Source: Streptomyces sp. YPW6 (GTDB lineage: Bacteria; Actinomycetota; Actinomycetes; Streptomycetales; Streptomycetaceae). Taken from it: a DNA stretch of 64,000 bases. This document shows positions 16,570 to 25,289 of the stretch, one piece after another. The position numbers and the translations under genes were made by a program. Numbering within the stretch: position 1 is the first letter of the stretch; each line of letters begins with the position of its first letter. The notes under the pieces were generated by a model. It did not search any database. It worked only from the letters and a program-made list of their open reading frames with translations, and was not told the origin of the DNA. Location: assembly GCF_018866325.1 (NCBI RefSeq), contig NZ_CP076457.1, positions 4,437,001-4,501,000 of the forward strand, given 5' to 3'.

Positions 16570-17202
16570 TCAGTCGAACTCCGGCGTGGAGTCCGGAAGT
16601 TCCGTGCCTCCCTCGCAGCCCACCACGTGGCGGACGACTGCTCGTGCTGCGTCGGCCGTCAGCTGTGAGGCCTCCACCCTCGCGGTCCGCCCCTTGATCT
16701 CCGATGTCTCCCCGACCTGGATGGAGACCTCCAGCAGATCGTCCCTGCCCTCGGAATAGGGGCAAGGGGCGAAGAGCGCGGCCTTGTACCGGCCGACATA
16801 GCCCGTCGCCGACCCCAGGGAGATCGGGGCATTGCCGGGTCTGGAGGCATGGCGCGCAACGGTCTCGGTGGTGAATTCCGGGTCCTGGATACGACGGTAG
16901 CTGATCGCGAGATCCTGGCCCCCGGCCGACAGTTCGCACGTCCCGAGTCCCTGAGAAGCGCCCGCGGCGAAGTTGGTCGAGCGCACTTCCTCGAACGGTT
17001 CGCCGGTAGGCGATAGGAACGCCGTCACATGCTCACCGGGCACAGTGCCCTGACAGACCCGGTCCGGGACGGCGACCTGCGGCTTCTGGTCCGGCAGGAA
17101 CAGCGCCACTCCCGCCCCGGCGGCGACGAGGGCACCCAAGGCCACGACGAGAGCCTTGTGGCCCTTGCTCCTCGGGGTCGTCCCCCCGGAACTGTCTTCC
17201 AC
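16570..17202 (-). CDS. Membrane-anchored extracytoplasmic protein, third gene of a WXG100-like set
   Basis: The start is a GTG at 17202, one base after the stop of the upstream gene and preceded by AGGGAG inside it; this gives 210 residues. Longer frames upstream overlap that gene and are rejected. After a short basic cytoplasmic start (EDSSGGTTPRSKGHK) there is one membrane helix (ALVVALGALVAAGAGVALFL). An extracytoplasmic domain with four cysteines follows (VCQGTV, GTCELSAG, APCPYSEG, VGCEGG), which may form disulphides. No lipobox is seen. No known family is recognised. Tight spacing to the 723-residue protein suggests that the two work together at the cell surface. Confidence 0.75.
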   Translation of the reverse strand: MEDSSGGTTPRSKGHKALVVALGALVAAGAGVALFLPDQKPQVAVPDRVCQGTVPGEHVTAFLSPTGEPFEEVRSTNFAAGASQGLGTCELSAGGQDLAISYRRIQDPEFTTETVARHASRPGNAPISLGSATGYVGRYKAALFAPCPYSEGRDDLLEVSIQVGETSEIKGRTARVEASQLTADAARAVVRHVVGCEGGTELPDSTPEFD

Positions 17203-17203
17203 G

Positions 17204-19375
17204 TCAGCTCCCTGCTCGCTGCCGGCCCATTCCGTAGCCGACCCGCACTTCGCGGGCCGCCGAATCGGCCTGGCTCCTTGCGTTCTCCGGATCGGTTCCG
17301 GATTCGATGGCCGCCTGGTAAGTGGCGTCATATATCGCATCTGCGGACTTGCTCCGCTGATCCTCGAGGAAGTCGCTGCGGTCCTGCCCGGCCTGCTCAC
17401 TGGAATCGCGGGTGTAGTGCTCGATCACTGCCTCCCGGATGTCCTCGATGATGATTCCGGCCGCATCGCCCGCGACGGGGAACCGGGACAGGCCCATGTC
17501 GATGGCTCGTCCGGCCCATTTGTCCGCGGTCGTCAGGCTCTCGTTGAACTCCGCGTCGGAGGCGATCTTGTCGTCGTACACGGCTTGGGTACGGGATTCG
17601 GCCATGATGCCCGCGATCTCGGCGCCGGGTGTGACGCGGTTGGCGATCTCCTCGGAGAACTCCGCGTACTTGGCCTTGTCGTGGTAGCCCTCGTTGATGA
17701 GTTCGGTGGTGACCGCCTGCTGAGAGTTGATGATCGCGCCGTATGCGTCGGGGTCCTTGCCCACCTGCGCGATGAAGTCCTTGAGCTGGCCACGGGGCAG
17801 GTCGCCGAGATGAGCGTTGTTCCCGTAGGTCTTGATCTCGCGATCGCCGTTCATCCCGTCCTGGACATCCCGCATGTACTCCGCGGTGATGTTCCCGAAG
17901 CTGTCGTTCATCGGGGACTCGTCCAACCGGTCGGAGTTCCTGCCGAACTCCGAAACAATCCGATGGACGAGCTCAGCGCTGCCGGCCGAGTGCTCGGGCG
18001 GTGTCGCGTCCGAGCCGTGCGGGACGCCGATCGTCGCCGATTCGAGAGCATGGCCCAACGCGTCATGGCCGAGTGGCTTGCCGTCCTCGCCCACCGGCCA
18101 TTCCCGTGCGCCGTCACCCTTGGCCACCAGGTAGTCCCAGTTGTCGAGGTCCTTGCCTTTGGCCTCGACGGAGTCGTTGAAGAATTCGAGCGAGGCCTCG
18201 GGGTTGTGTCCGAGGCCCTCCATGAAGCCGGCGAAGGGATCATTGGGCTCGTCGGTCGGTGGGTAGTTCAGGTTGGCCGTGTCGCGCCAGGCGACCTCCG
18301 GGTCGCCGGGGAACTCACGCTCGTGCTTGACCAGCGCCGTGCCGTAGTCGCTGAGGAAGGCGTCGTCGAACTTGCCCTTGCCCATCAGGCTGCTCATGAC
18401 CTGGAAGCCGTTCGGCCCCATGGGAAGGCTTTGGATGGGGAACGGCTTGTCCCCGGCGGCGATCACGTCCCGCTTCCAGTTCTCCATGGCCGGACTGTCG
18501 CTGTGTGATGCGGTGGCGAGCGTCATGCTCAGGTTGTCCTGGACCTGGGCCAGCACCTTGGCCCGCTCACCCTCTACCGCGCCACCGGGTGGAGCTGCGA
18601 GATCCCGCCAGAACTGGAGTGTGCCCTCCGCGCCCAGTGTGGTGGCGAACCGCTCGCTGAAGGCCGGGTTGTCACGCTGATCGGCCAGCGTCTCTTTGAA
18701 ACGCTCGACGTCCTTGTCGCTCCACTCTCCGGGGTCGCTCCGCTGCACCTTCCTGGCCCAGTAGTCAGCGTCTGCCCTGCCTTGGCGGTCGTCGGCCTCC
18801 TTGAGCCCGCCGGGGCCGTCGCCGGTGAAGTCGTGCTTGTTCCTGGCGAGGGCGCGCAGGGCGCGGGCCGCGATGCGGTCGGTCTCGCTCGCCTCCCAGA
18901 GCACCCGCTTCACCCGGCGTTCCGCGACGGCGAGTTCCTCGTCGCTGGGGGTGGGGATGTCCCCGTTGCCCGCTGCGGCGCCCGAGGGCACGGAGGCGAC
19001 GGCCCCGCCCTTGGCGTTGATGTAGATGTTCCGCTTGGCGACGTCGTCGATCACCGTGCGCAGGTCGGCCTTGTGCTTCTTGAACGCCGCGCTGGCGTCG
19101 CGCAGGATACCGAGCACGCTCGTGGCCTGACCTGCCACGTCCTGGAACTCGACGGCCGTCTTGGTGACGAAGCTCTTGGTGACGGTGGCGTTGACGCCGT
19201 TCCAGTCGGCGGCGTTCGCCTCCGTCTGGAGCCGCTTGGCGTTCACCCCGCCGCCCTCCCCGGTGGAGAGCGTCTTGAGGCGCTTGGACATGGCCTCCCA
19301 GTCCGTGACCGCCGTGTCGAGTGTGCCCAGGCGCAGATCCGTCAGTTCCTGCGCGGTCATCGTCTCGGTCGCCAT
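17204..19375 (-). CDS. Large WXG100-associated protein of unknown function
   Basis: This 723-residue protein starts MATETMTAQELTDLRLGTLDTAVTDWEAMSKRL. The first 130 residues are helical and resemble the WXG100/LXG type of N-terminal domain that directs proteins to ESX (type VII) secretion (AVTDWEAMSKRL, NAADWNGVNATV). The central part (GLGHNPEASLEFFND, LGHALESATIG) recalls DUF6571-like actinobacterial proteins. The C-terminal region contains a hydrophobic stretch (RFPVAGDAAGIIIEDI). There is no signal peptide and no recognisable toxin motif. The upstream gene is a small WXG-like partner and the downstream gene a membrane protein, all on one strand. Export by a type VII system is an inference; no ESX components lie in the window. 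Confidence 0.7.
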   Translation of the reverse strand: MATETMTAQELTDLRLGTLDTAVTDWEAMSKRLKTLSTGEGGGVNAKRLQTEANAADWNGVNATVTKSFVTKTAVEFQDVAGQATSVLGILRDASAAFKKHKADLRTVIDDVAKRNIYINAKGGAVASVPSGAAAGNGDIPTPSDEELAVAERRVKRVLWEASETDRIAARALRALARNKHDFTGDGPGGLKEADDRQGRADADYWARKVQRSDPGEWSDKDVERFKETLADQRDNPAFSERFATTLGAEGTLQFWRDLAAPPGGAVEGERAKVLAQVQDNLSMTLATASHSDSPAMENWKRDVIAAGDKPFPIQSLPMGPNGFQVMSSLMGKGKFDDAFLSDYGTALVKHEREFPGDPEVAWRDTANLNYPPTDEPNDPFAGFMEGLGHNPEASLEFFNDSVEAKGKDLDNWDYLVAKGDGAREWPVGEDGKPLGHDALGHALESATIGVPHGSDATPPEHSAGSAELVHRIVSEFGRNSDRLDESPMNDSFGNITAEYMRDVQDGMNGDREIKTYGNNAHLGDLPRGQLKDFIAQVGKDPDAYGAIINSQQAVTTELINEGYHDKAKYAEFSEEIANRVTPGAEIAGIMAESRTQAVYDDKIASDAEFNESLTTADKWAGRAIDMGLSRFPVAGDAAGIIIEDIREAVIEHYTRDSSEQAGQDRSDFLEDQRSKSADAIYDATYQAAIESGTDPENARSQADSAAREVRVGYGMGRQRAGS

Positions 19376-19427
19376 GTGCTGCGCAGCCCCCGTGTGCTGT
19401 TCACCGGATCTTCCCGGTTTGCGGAAG

Positions 19428-19847
19428 TTACTTTATGTAGCTGTCGATCTTGGACACCGGCATGCTCGTCGCGACCTGCACCTGGTCCTTGGCGTGCTGC
19501 GCGCGGGTGTAGTCGAAGTGGTTGGAGATGTGGGCGCAGGCGTCCTTGAGCGTCTTCGTCTGGCTGTTCCACGCGTCGTGCAGCTCGGTCAGAGCCGCAC
19601 CCATGTCCAGCCCGTCGTTGAACAGGTCGACCGACGCGGTGAATGTGCTGGGGCGGGCGTGATCGCTGTCGACGCCGAACTTCTGGCGCAGTTCGTAGGC
19701 GGTGTTGCCCATCCTGCCCAGCTCGTCGTCATGGACGACCAGGTCGCCGGTTCCGCCGTCGCCGGGCGGTGCCCCATTGAGCTGCATCGGGGCCGAGGCC
19801 CGCTGCGCCGCGTCGCTCTTGAGCTGTTCCCATTCGTCCCATGCCAT
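19428..19847 (-). CDS. WXG100-like small helical protein
   Basis: The 139-residue product starts MAWDEWEQLKSDAAQRA at ATG 19847; a longer frame upstream lacks a good start. The C-terminal half is a helical hairpin with a central tryptophan (GAALTELHDAWNSQTKTLKDACAHISNHFDYTRAQHAKDQ), resembling WXG100 proteins although the exact WXG turn is replaced by AWNSQ. The first 60 residues are polar and flexible. It precedes the 723-residue protein by 52 bp and probably forms one transcription unit with it. A role as secretion partner or chaperone of that protein is inferred from family behaviour. Confidence 0.72.
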   Translation of the reverse strand: MAWDEWEQLKSDAAQRASAPMQLNGAPPGDGGTGDLVVHDDELGRMGNTAYELRQKFGVDSDHARPSTFTASVDLFNDGLDMGAALTELHDAWNSQTKTLKDACAHISNHFDYTRAQHAKDQVQVATSMPVSKIDSYIK

Positions 19848-19996
19848 GAACCGACCGTCCCCCGGTGCTCGCCCGACTGTGGATCCTTCGCCCTGCACGT
19901 GAGCAACCTGCTTGACGGGTGAACCGTTGAGAGGTGGATCAGCACAACTCGGTCACACCTCTGGGCCCTCGTCCCGGGTCGGCATACCGTCTCGGG

Positions 19997-20668
19997 GTGA
20001 CCGACCCCTCGCACCTGAACGAGATCCGACAGTCGTACGACACCGTCGCCGCCGACTACGCCCGCTGCGTGAAGGACCCCGGCGCGCTGGACCCGGTGTC
20101 ACGTGCCGTCCTGTCCGCCTTCGCCGAACTCGTGACATCGTCCGGCCTCGGCCCGACGGCTGACGTGGGCTGCGGGCCCGGCAAGGTGACCGCGTACCTG
20201 ACCGGACTCGGCGTCTCCGCGTTCGGGGTCGACCTGTCACCGAAGATGATCGCGCTGGCCCGCGCCGCCCACCCGGACCTGCGCTTCGACGTGGGGTCGA
20301 TGTCCGCACTGGCGGCCGGTGACGGCGAACTCGGCGGCGTCCTGGCGTTCTACTCCACGCACCACCTGCCTCCGGCGGAACTTCCGGCGGTGTACGGGGA
20401 GTTCCACCGGACGCTGGCTCCCGGCGGCCGCCTGCTCCTCGTCACCCGGGTCGGCGAGGAGGGGCGCCAGCGCCGTACGTACGGCTACGGGGACGGCGAC
20501 CCCGCCCCCTTCGACAGCTACCGGCTGCCCGCGGACCGGATCGCCGGACTGCTGGAGCGGGCGGGCTTCGCGATCACGGCGCAGACGCTGCAAGCACCCG
20601 AGGAGGGTGCCAGGCGGCCGGTGGCGGGCTTCCTGGCCCGGAAGCCCGGCGTCGACACCGTGCCGTAG
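19997..20668 (+). CDS. SAM-dependent class I methyltransferase
   Basis: The protein of 223 residues begins at GTG 19997 (VTDPSHLNEIRQSYDTVAADYA). TACCGT at 19985-19990 places a TANNNT -10 element seven bases before this GTG, so a leaderless start is preferred over the GTG at 19934. Motif I for SAM binding is ADVGCGPGKVTAYL. It is followed by GVDLSPKMIALARA (acidic ribose contact) and the motif IV/V region VLAFYSTHHLPPAELPAVYGEFHRTLAPGGRLLLVTR. The enzyme is a cytosolic small-molecule methyltransferase of the UbiE/class I type; substrate is unknown. It stands alone between the divergent WXG-like set and a secreted protein gene. Confidence 0.85.
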   Translation: MTDPSHLNEIRQSYDTVAADYARCVKDPGALDPVSRAVLSAFAELVTSSGLGPTADVGCGPGKVTAYLTGLGVSAFGVDLSPKMIALARAAHPDLRFDVGSMSALAAGDGELGGVLAFYSTHHLPPAELPAVYGEFHRTLAPGGRLLLVTRVGEEGRQRRTYGYGDGDPAPFDSYRLPADRIAGLLERAGFAITAQTLQAPEEGARRPVAGFLARKPGVDTVP

Positions 20669-20864
20669 AGGGCGCGGGCAGAGCCGGACCGGATGCGGAC
20701 CGTGCGGGCACGGGAGGGCGTCGAGCGGACCCGATGGCAAGCGCGCCGCCCGGCCCGTACTCGCGGGTGGCGTTTCCTCTTGTCATGACCCGGGCAATCC
20801 TTGCGGGACCGGCCCTCACGGTCACGCGTTGACGGGCCCGACGACCAGTCAGGAGCGAGAAGCC

Positions 20865-21689
20865 ATGCCAACTCCGCCGATACCGCCGCCCGCGCCCCGG
20901 AAGCGCACCGGCATTCTCCCTCGCGCCACCCGCACCGCCGCCACCCTCGCCGCCGCGGGCATCCTCGTGCTGGCCACCGCGTCCGCCGCCCACGCCGACC
21001 CGCCCGGCAATCTCCCCCAGAACGCCGGCGGTTACGAGCAGACCTTCTCGCCCGCCTACGACTACGACGGCGACGGCTGCTACGCCACTCCCGCCATCGG
21101 GCCGGACGGCACCCTCGCTCCCGGGCTCAGGACGACCGGGGCCGTCAACGGCAGTTGCCGGGACCAGTGGGACCTGGACAACTCCCAGACGTACGCCCGC
21201 TCCCAGTGCAACAACGGCTGGTGCGGCATCGTCTACGCCAGCTACTTCGAGAAGGACCAGGCCGTCCACGGCAGTGGACTCGGCGGCCACCGGCACGACT
21301 TCGAGCATGTGATCTCCTGGGTCAACCAGGCCTCCAACCAGGTGGACTACGTCTCGACCACCCAGCACAGCACCGTCCGGACCTACCCGCGCTCACAGGT
21401 GCGGTTCGACGGTTCGCACCCCAAGGCCGTCTATCACAAGGACGGCCTCAGCACGCACTTCTTCCGCCTCGCCAACGGCAACGACGAGCCGCCGGAGAAC
21501 CACTACGGCACCTGGCGCTACCCGCCGATCGTCGACTGGAACGGCTTCCCCAGCACGGAGTTGCGCGACAGGCTCATGAACGCCGACTTCGGGGCCGCGA
21601 CCATCAAGGTGACCGACAAGGACAACCGCTTCCGCAACCTCCTCAACAACTCCAAGCCGGCCGGAATCCCCTTCGACCCCTGGGCCTGA
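20865..21689 (+). CDS. Secreted NPP1-family (necrosis- and ethylene-inducing-like) protein
   Basis: Translation from ATG 20865 (AGGAG nine bases before) gives 274 residues. A long signal peptide, residues 1 to about 44, has a basic start, a hydrophobic core (AATLAAAGILVLATASAA) and AHA cleavage. The mature part shows NPP1/NLP features: the acidic YDYDGDGCY region, cysteines in CNNGWCGIVYASYFEKDQ, and the core heptapeptide GHRHDFE (consensus GHRHDWE), which coordinates a cation and is needed for membrane damage in cytolytic NLPs. The Trp-to-Phe change in the heptapeptide may matter. The C-terminal NWNGF-like part is DWNGFPSTELRDRLMNADFG. It acts outside the cell; bacterial NLP targets outside plants are unclear. 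Confidence 0.88.
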   Translation: MPTPPIPPPAPRKRTGILPRATRTAATLAAAGILVLATASAAHADPPGNLPQNAGGYEQTFSPAYDYDGDGCYATPAIGPDGTLAPGLRTTGAVNGSCRDQWDLDNSQTYARSQCNNGWCGIVYASYFEKDQAVHGSGLGGHRHDFEHVISWVNQASNQVDYVSTTQHSTVRTYPRSQVRFDGSHPKAVYHKDGLSTHFFRLANGNDEPPENHYGTWRYPPIVDWNGFPSTELRDRLMNADFGAATIKVTDKDNRFRNLLNNSKPAGIPFDPWA

Positions 21690-21770
21690 GGGCCCGTCGC
21701 CTCCGGGCGAGCATGACGGTGCGCGGGCGGCGACTCCCACAGGACCACGGCCGCTGACAGACTGACCCCC

Positions 21771-24194
21771 ATGCCGCCGTCCAGCCCCCGCCGCCTCTCC
21801 CTCCAGCAGATCGTCGAGAGCCGGCGGCGTGCCGCCTTCGTCGGGAGGGAGGCCGAACTCGACCTCTTCCGCGCCAACTTCACACGGCCGCCCGAAGATC
21901 CCCGGCACCGCTTCGTCTTTCACGTGCGGGGCAACGCCGGGGTCGGCAAGACCTCGCTGTTACGCGAATGGCGTCAGGCGGCAGGGGAGTTCGGCGCGCT
22001 GTCCGCTGCGGCCGACGAGAGCGCCGACTCCGTGGCGGACGTACTCGCGGCCTTCGCCGCGCAGTTCGCCGAGCAGGGGTATCCGCTCAAGGCGCTCGAC
22101 CGGCTGCTCGCCACCTATCGGCGTGCCCTGCACGAGGCGGCGAGCCGGCTCGCGGCGGACAACGAGGCCGCCGCCGGGGGCCCTTCGCCCGGGGCGCTCG
22201 CCGCCGCGCAGGCCGGGCTGCTCGCGGCCGGGGCGATACCGGTCGTCGGGGCGCTGGCCGGGGGCATCGACCCGGCGGTCGTGGCGCGCGGCGCGGGCGG
22301 ACTGCGGGCGGTGTTCGGCGGGCGGGCCCGGCAGCAGGAGGAGGCCCGGCTGCTGGCGGAACCGGTCCAGATCCTCACCCCGGTGTTCGTCGCCGAGCTG
22401 GACCGGGTCGCGGACGCCGTGCCCTGGATCGCCCTGTTCCTGGACACCTACGAGCGCACCGCACCCCAGCTGGACCGGTGGCTCGCGGACCTGTTCACCC
22501 CCGGGCGGTACGGCGAGCTGCCCGCCAACCTCGTCCTGACCCTGGCCGGCCGGCGGCGACTCGACCCCGCGCACTGGGGCGACCGGGGCCGACTGGTCGC
22601 CGACGTGCCGCTGGGGCCGTTCACGGAAGCCGAATCGCGCCAACTCCTCAACGAGCGGGGCGTGGTGGCGGAGACCGTCGTACGGGAGGTGCTGCGGCTC
22701 TCCGGCGGGCTGCCGGTCCTGGTGTCGACGCTCGCCGCGAACCCCGGCGCGGCCGGTGAGGCCAACGCGACGGCCGTCGAACGCTTCCTGGCCGGGGAGA
22801 GCGACCCGGTCCGCCGAGCGGCCGCGCTCGCCTGCGCGCTGCCCCGCCGGTTCGACGAGGACCTGGTCGCCGTCGCCGTACCGCAGGACGGGCCGCACGA
22901 CGTTCCCTTGCTCTACGACTGGCTGCTCGGACTGCCCTTCGTCGCCGAGCCGTACAGCGGGCGGTCCCGCTATCACGCCGTCGTCCGGGCCCCCATGCTC
23001 CGCCTCCAGCGCACCGGTTCTCCCCGGCGGTGGAAGGCGGCGCACGACCGGCTGGCGGAGGCCTTCGCCGCCCGCCGGGACGCGGCGGCCGAGGGCATCG
23101 ACCCGGAACGGCTCTGGGCCGAGCAGCCCTGGCGCCGGGCGGCCCTGGACGTGCTCTACCACCGGTTGTGCGCCCGCCCGCGCACCGCACTGCCCGAGGC
23201 CCTGCGTGCCGGGATCGAGCTGCTGGCGCAGCGGCCGTCCCGTGCCCGGCACTGGGCCCGGACCCTGGTCGACGCGGGGGAGGACGCCGACGACGCCGTA
23301 CTGCGGGAGTGGGGCCGGGACCTGCTCGCGGCCATAACCGACCACGGCCCCCGCCCCACCGCCGCCCTCGGGCTCCTGCTGACCCGGGCCGAGCTGACCG
23401 ACCGGGACCGGGCGGCCGCCCTGGTGGCGCGGGCCTGGGACCGGTTCCGGGCCGGGGAGCTGGAGGCCGCGCTGTCCGACCACGGGCGGGCCGTCGCCGT
23501 CGACCCGCGCAGCGAACGCGCCCACCAGGGCCGGGCGGTGATCCTGCGGTCGCTCGGCCGGTACGAGGAGGCCCTCGCCGACCTGGACCGTGCCGAGGAG
23601 ATCGCGCCCGCCTGGGCCTGGGCGGTGCGCGAACGGGGCGAGACGTACCGGCGGATGGGCCGCCTGGAGGAGGCCCTGACCGTCCTGGACCGGGCGCACG
23701 CCCTGGACCCGTCCGACGCCGTGCCGCTCGCCGGCCGGGGCCTGGTCCGCCATGTCCTGGGCCGGTCCGAGGAGGCGCTCGACGACTTCGACCGGGCGAT
23801 CGCCCTGTGGCCGGAGTACGCCTGGGCGCTGGTGCGGCGCTCCCGGGTCCGCACGGTCCTGGGCGACCCGGTGGGCGCTCTCGCCGACCTGGACCGGGCC
23901 GAGGAGCTCGACCCGGGGCGGGCCGGGACGGAGGGGGAGCGGGGCGAGGTGTACCGGGCGACCGGCCGGTACGAGGAGGCCCTCGCCTGCTACGGGCGGG
24001 CGCTGGCCCTGGACCCCGAGTACGCCTGGGCCCACGGCAGCAGGGCCCTCGCCCTGGAAGCCCTGGGACGCCTGCCCGAGGCACGGGCGGACCTGGACCG
24101 GGCCCTGGAGCTGGATCCGGGATACACGTGGGCCCGGGAGCGGCGGGAGCGGCTGGGGGCGGCGGACAGACCGAGTGCGGGGGGCGGGCCTTAG
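21771..24194 (+). CDS. STAND-like P-loop ATPase with C-terminal TPR repeats
   Basis: At 807 residues the protein begins with a region containing FVGREAELDLFRANF and the Walker A motif GNAGVGKT (residues 54-61). A Walker B-like PWIALFLDTYERT follows at about residue 225, which fits an AAA_16/STAND nucleotide-binding domain. A winged-helix-like middle section follows. From about residue 540 to the end there are about seven 34-residue TPR units (for example RGEVYRATGRYEEALACYGRALALDPEYAWA). Family members are nucleotide-driven switches whose TPRs sense or scaffold partners. No effector domain (nuclease, TIR, protease) is recognised at either end. It has no signal peptide. The gene is monocistronic. 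Confidence 0.8.
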   Translation: MPPSSPRRLSLQQIVESRRRAAFVGREAELDLFRANFTRPPEDPRHRFVFHVRGNAGVGKTSLLREWRQAAGEFGALSAAADESADSVADVLAAFAAQFAEQGYPLKALDRLLATYRRALHEAASRLAADNEAAAGGPSPGALAAAQAGLLAAGAIPVVGALAGGIDPAVVARGAGGLRAVFGGRARQQEEARLLAEPVQILTPVFVAELDRVADAVPWIALFLDTYERTAPQLDRWLADLFTPGRYGELPANLVLTLAGRRRLDPAHWGDRGRLVADVPLGPFTEAESRQLLNERGVVAETVVREVLRLSGGLPVLVSTLAANPGAAGEANATAVERFLAGESDPVRRAAALACALPRRFDEDLVAVAVPQDGPHDVPLLYDWLLGLPFVAEPYSGRSRYHAVVRAPMLRLQRTGSPRRWKAAHDRLAEAFAARRDAAAEGIDPERLWAEQPWRRAALDVLYHRLCARPRTALPEALRAGIELLAQRPSRARHWARTLVDAGEDADDAVLREWGRDLLAAITDHGPRPTAALGLLLTRAELTDRDRAAALVARAWDRFRAGELEAALSDHGRAVAVDPRSERAHQGRAVILRSLGRYEEALADLDRAEEIAPAWAWAVRERGETYRRMGRLEEALTVLDRAHALDPSDAVPLAGRGLVRHVLGRSEEALDDFDRAIALWPEYAWALVRRSRVRTVLGDPVGALADLDRAEELDPGRAGTEGERGEVYRATGRYEEALACYGRALALDPEYAWAHGSRALALEALGRLPEARADLDRALELDPGYTWARERRERLGAADRPSAGGGP

Positions 24195-24288
24195 GGGTGT
24201 CTGAACCCATTCCGCGCGGGCGGGCGACGCCCGGCACGGCACCTCGCGGCGTTGCCGATAAGCCCTGCCGGCTCCGCTACGAGGACTC

Positions 24289-24312
24289 TCCGGTGCATCG
24301 CGATGCACCGGA
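24289..24312. promoter_or_regulatory. Perfect 24-bp palindrome upstream of a P-loop kinase gene
   Basis: The half-site TCCGGTGCATCG is followed directly by its exact reverse complement. It lies 57 bp before ATG 24370 and 95 bp after the previous stop. It may be an operator for a dimeric regulator; it is also able to form a cruciform or hairpin. No T-run follows. Confidence 0.6.
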
Positions 24313-24369
24313 CCTGACGCCGCCCGCCGATCCGCGCCCAGTGGCCCGACACCCCCTAGGGTCGGAGGC

Positions 24370-25104
24370 ATGCGCGAGGTGAGGGTGGTGCTGATCGGCG
24401 GGACTTCGAACACGGGGAAGTCCGCCGTCGCCGAGGCCGTGGCGGAGAGGCTCGGGTTCGAGCACCGCTCCACGGACGGGCTGGCCCGGCATCCGGGACG
24501 GCCCTGGCGTACCCCGGGGCACGAGGTGCCACCGCACGTTGCCGAGCACTACGGGACCTTGACCACCGACGAGCTCGTCACCTCGGTTCTCGCGCACTAC
24601 GAACGGCTCTGGCCGCGCGTCGAAGACCTGGTCACCGGTCATGCGCGGTACGGGGCACCGGGCCTCGTCCTGGAGGGCTCGGCCCTGTGGCCAGAGTGGG
24701 TTGCCCGGCTGACGGTCCGCCGTACGGCCGCCGTGTGGCTCACTGCCGACGACGCGGTCGTACGTGATCGGGTGCGGGCGGCGGGACGGTACGCGCAGGC
24801 GACAAAAGGGGAGCGGTTCCTCATGGACCGGTTTCTGGCGCGCACCGGCCGGTATCAGGCGCTGATGCTGGACGCGGTGGAGGCGCTCGGCCTGGACCGG
24901 GTCGACACCGGCGGACGCACGGTGGCGGAGTCGGCCGACGCCGTGCTCGCCGCAGCGACGGCCCAGGTGCGCCCGGGACGTGGAGGCGGGACCGGGGGCA
25001 GCCCCTTCCTCGCCGGCGAGCAGGAACGCGACCTTGGGCCCATCACGCGCGAGGACGAGCGCCGGAGCATGACCGAAGGAACCCGGGCGGGGGAGAAGCC
25101 CTAG
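24370..25104 (+). CDS. P-loop kinase-like protein
   Basis: This 244-residue protein begins MREVRVVLIGGTSNTGKSAVA: the Walker A loop GGTSNTGKS occupies residues 10-18. A Walker B-like strand is LVLEGSALWPEW (about residue 100). A lid-like stretch rich in Arg follows (RDRVRAAGRYAQATKGERFLMDRFLARTGRY). This is the fold of small nucleotide or metabolite kinases (AAA_33/zeta-toxin or 2-phosphoglycerate-kinase-like), but the substrate cannot be named. The last 50 residues are Gly/Arg/Glu-rich and probably flexible. TAGGGT at 24357-24362 could act as a -10 for a nearly leaderless transcript. A perfect palindrome sits 57 bp upstream. Confidence 0.78.
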   Translation: MREVRVVLIGGTSNTGKSAVAEAVAERLGFEHRSTDGLARHPGRPWRTPGHEVPPHVAEHYGTLTTDELVTSVLAHYERLWPRVEDLVTGHARYGAPGLVLEGSALWPEWVARLTVRRTAAVWLTADDAVVRDRVRAAGRYAQATKGERFLMDRFLARTGRYQALMLDAVEALGLDRVDTGGRTVAESADAVLAAATAQVRPGRGGGTGGSPFLAGEQERDLGPITREDERRSMTEGTRAGEKP

Positions 25105-25289
25105 AACGGGGCCGTCCGCCCACCGCCCAAAACCGACCTGCGGGACGTCCGTCGACATACCCGTACGTACCCCGGTCGCCCCCTCTACCGCCCGTTCCCG
25201 TTCGATTACAGTGCTTGCGCGGTCGCCCGCAGGGGCCCCGCGCGCAGGCGAGCACGTGGTGCCGGGAGCGGTGACGGGGAGGCGGCGGG

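Noticed and set aside
13736..16939. Long upstream extension of the minus-strand HAD hydrolase frame
   Set aside because: It lies wholly opposite fbiC; the HAD motif I begins at the ATG 13735, and the extension has shadow composition.
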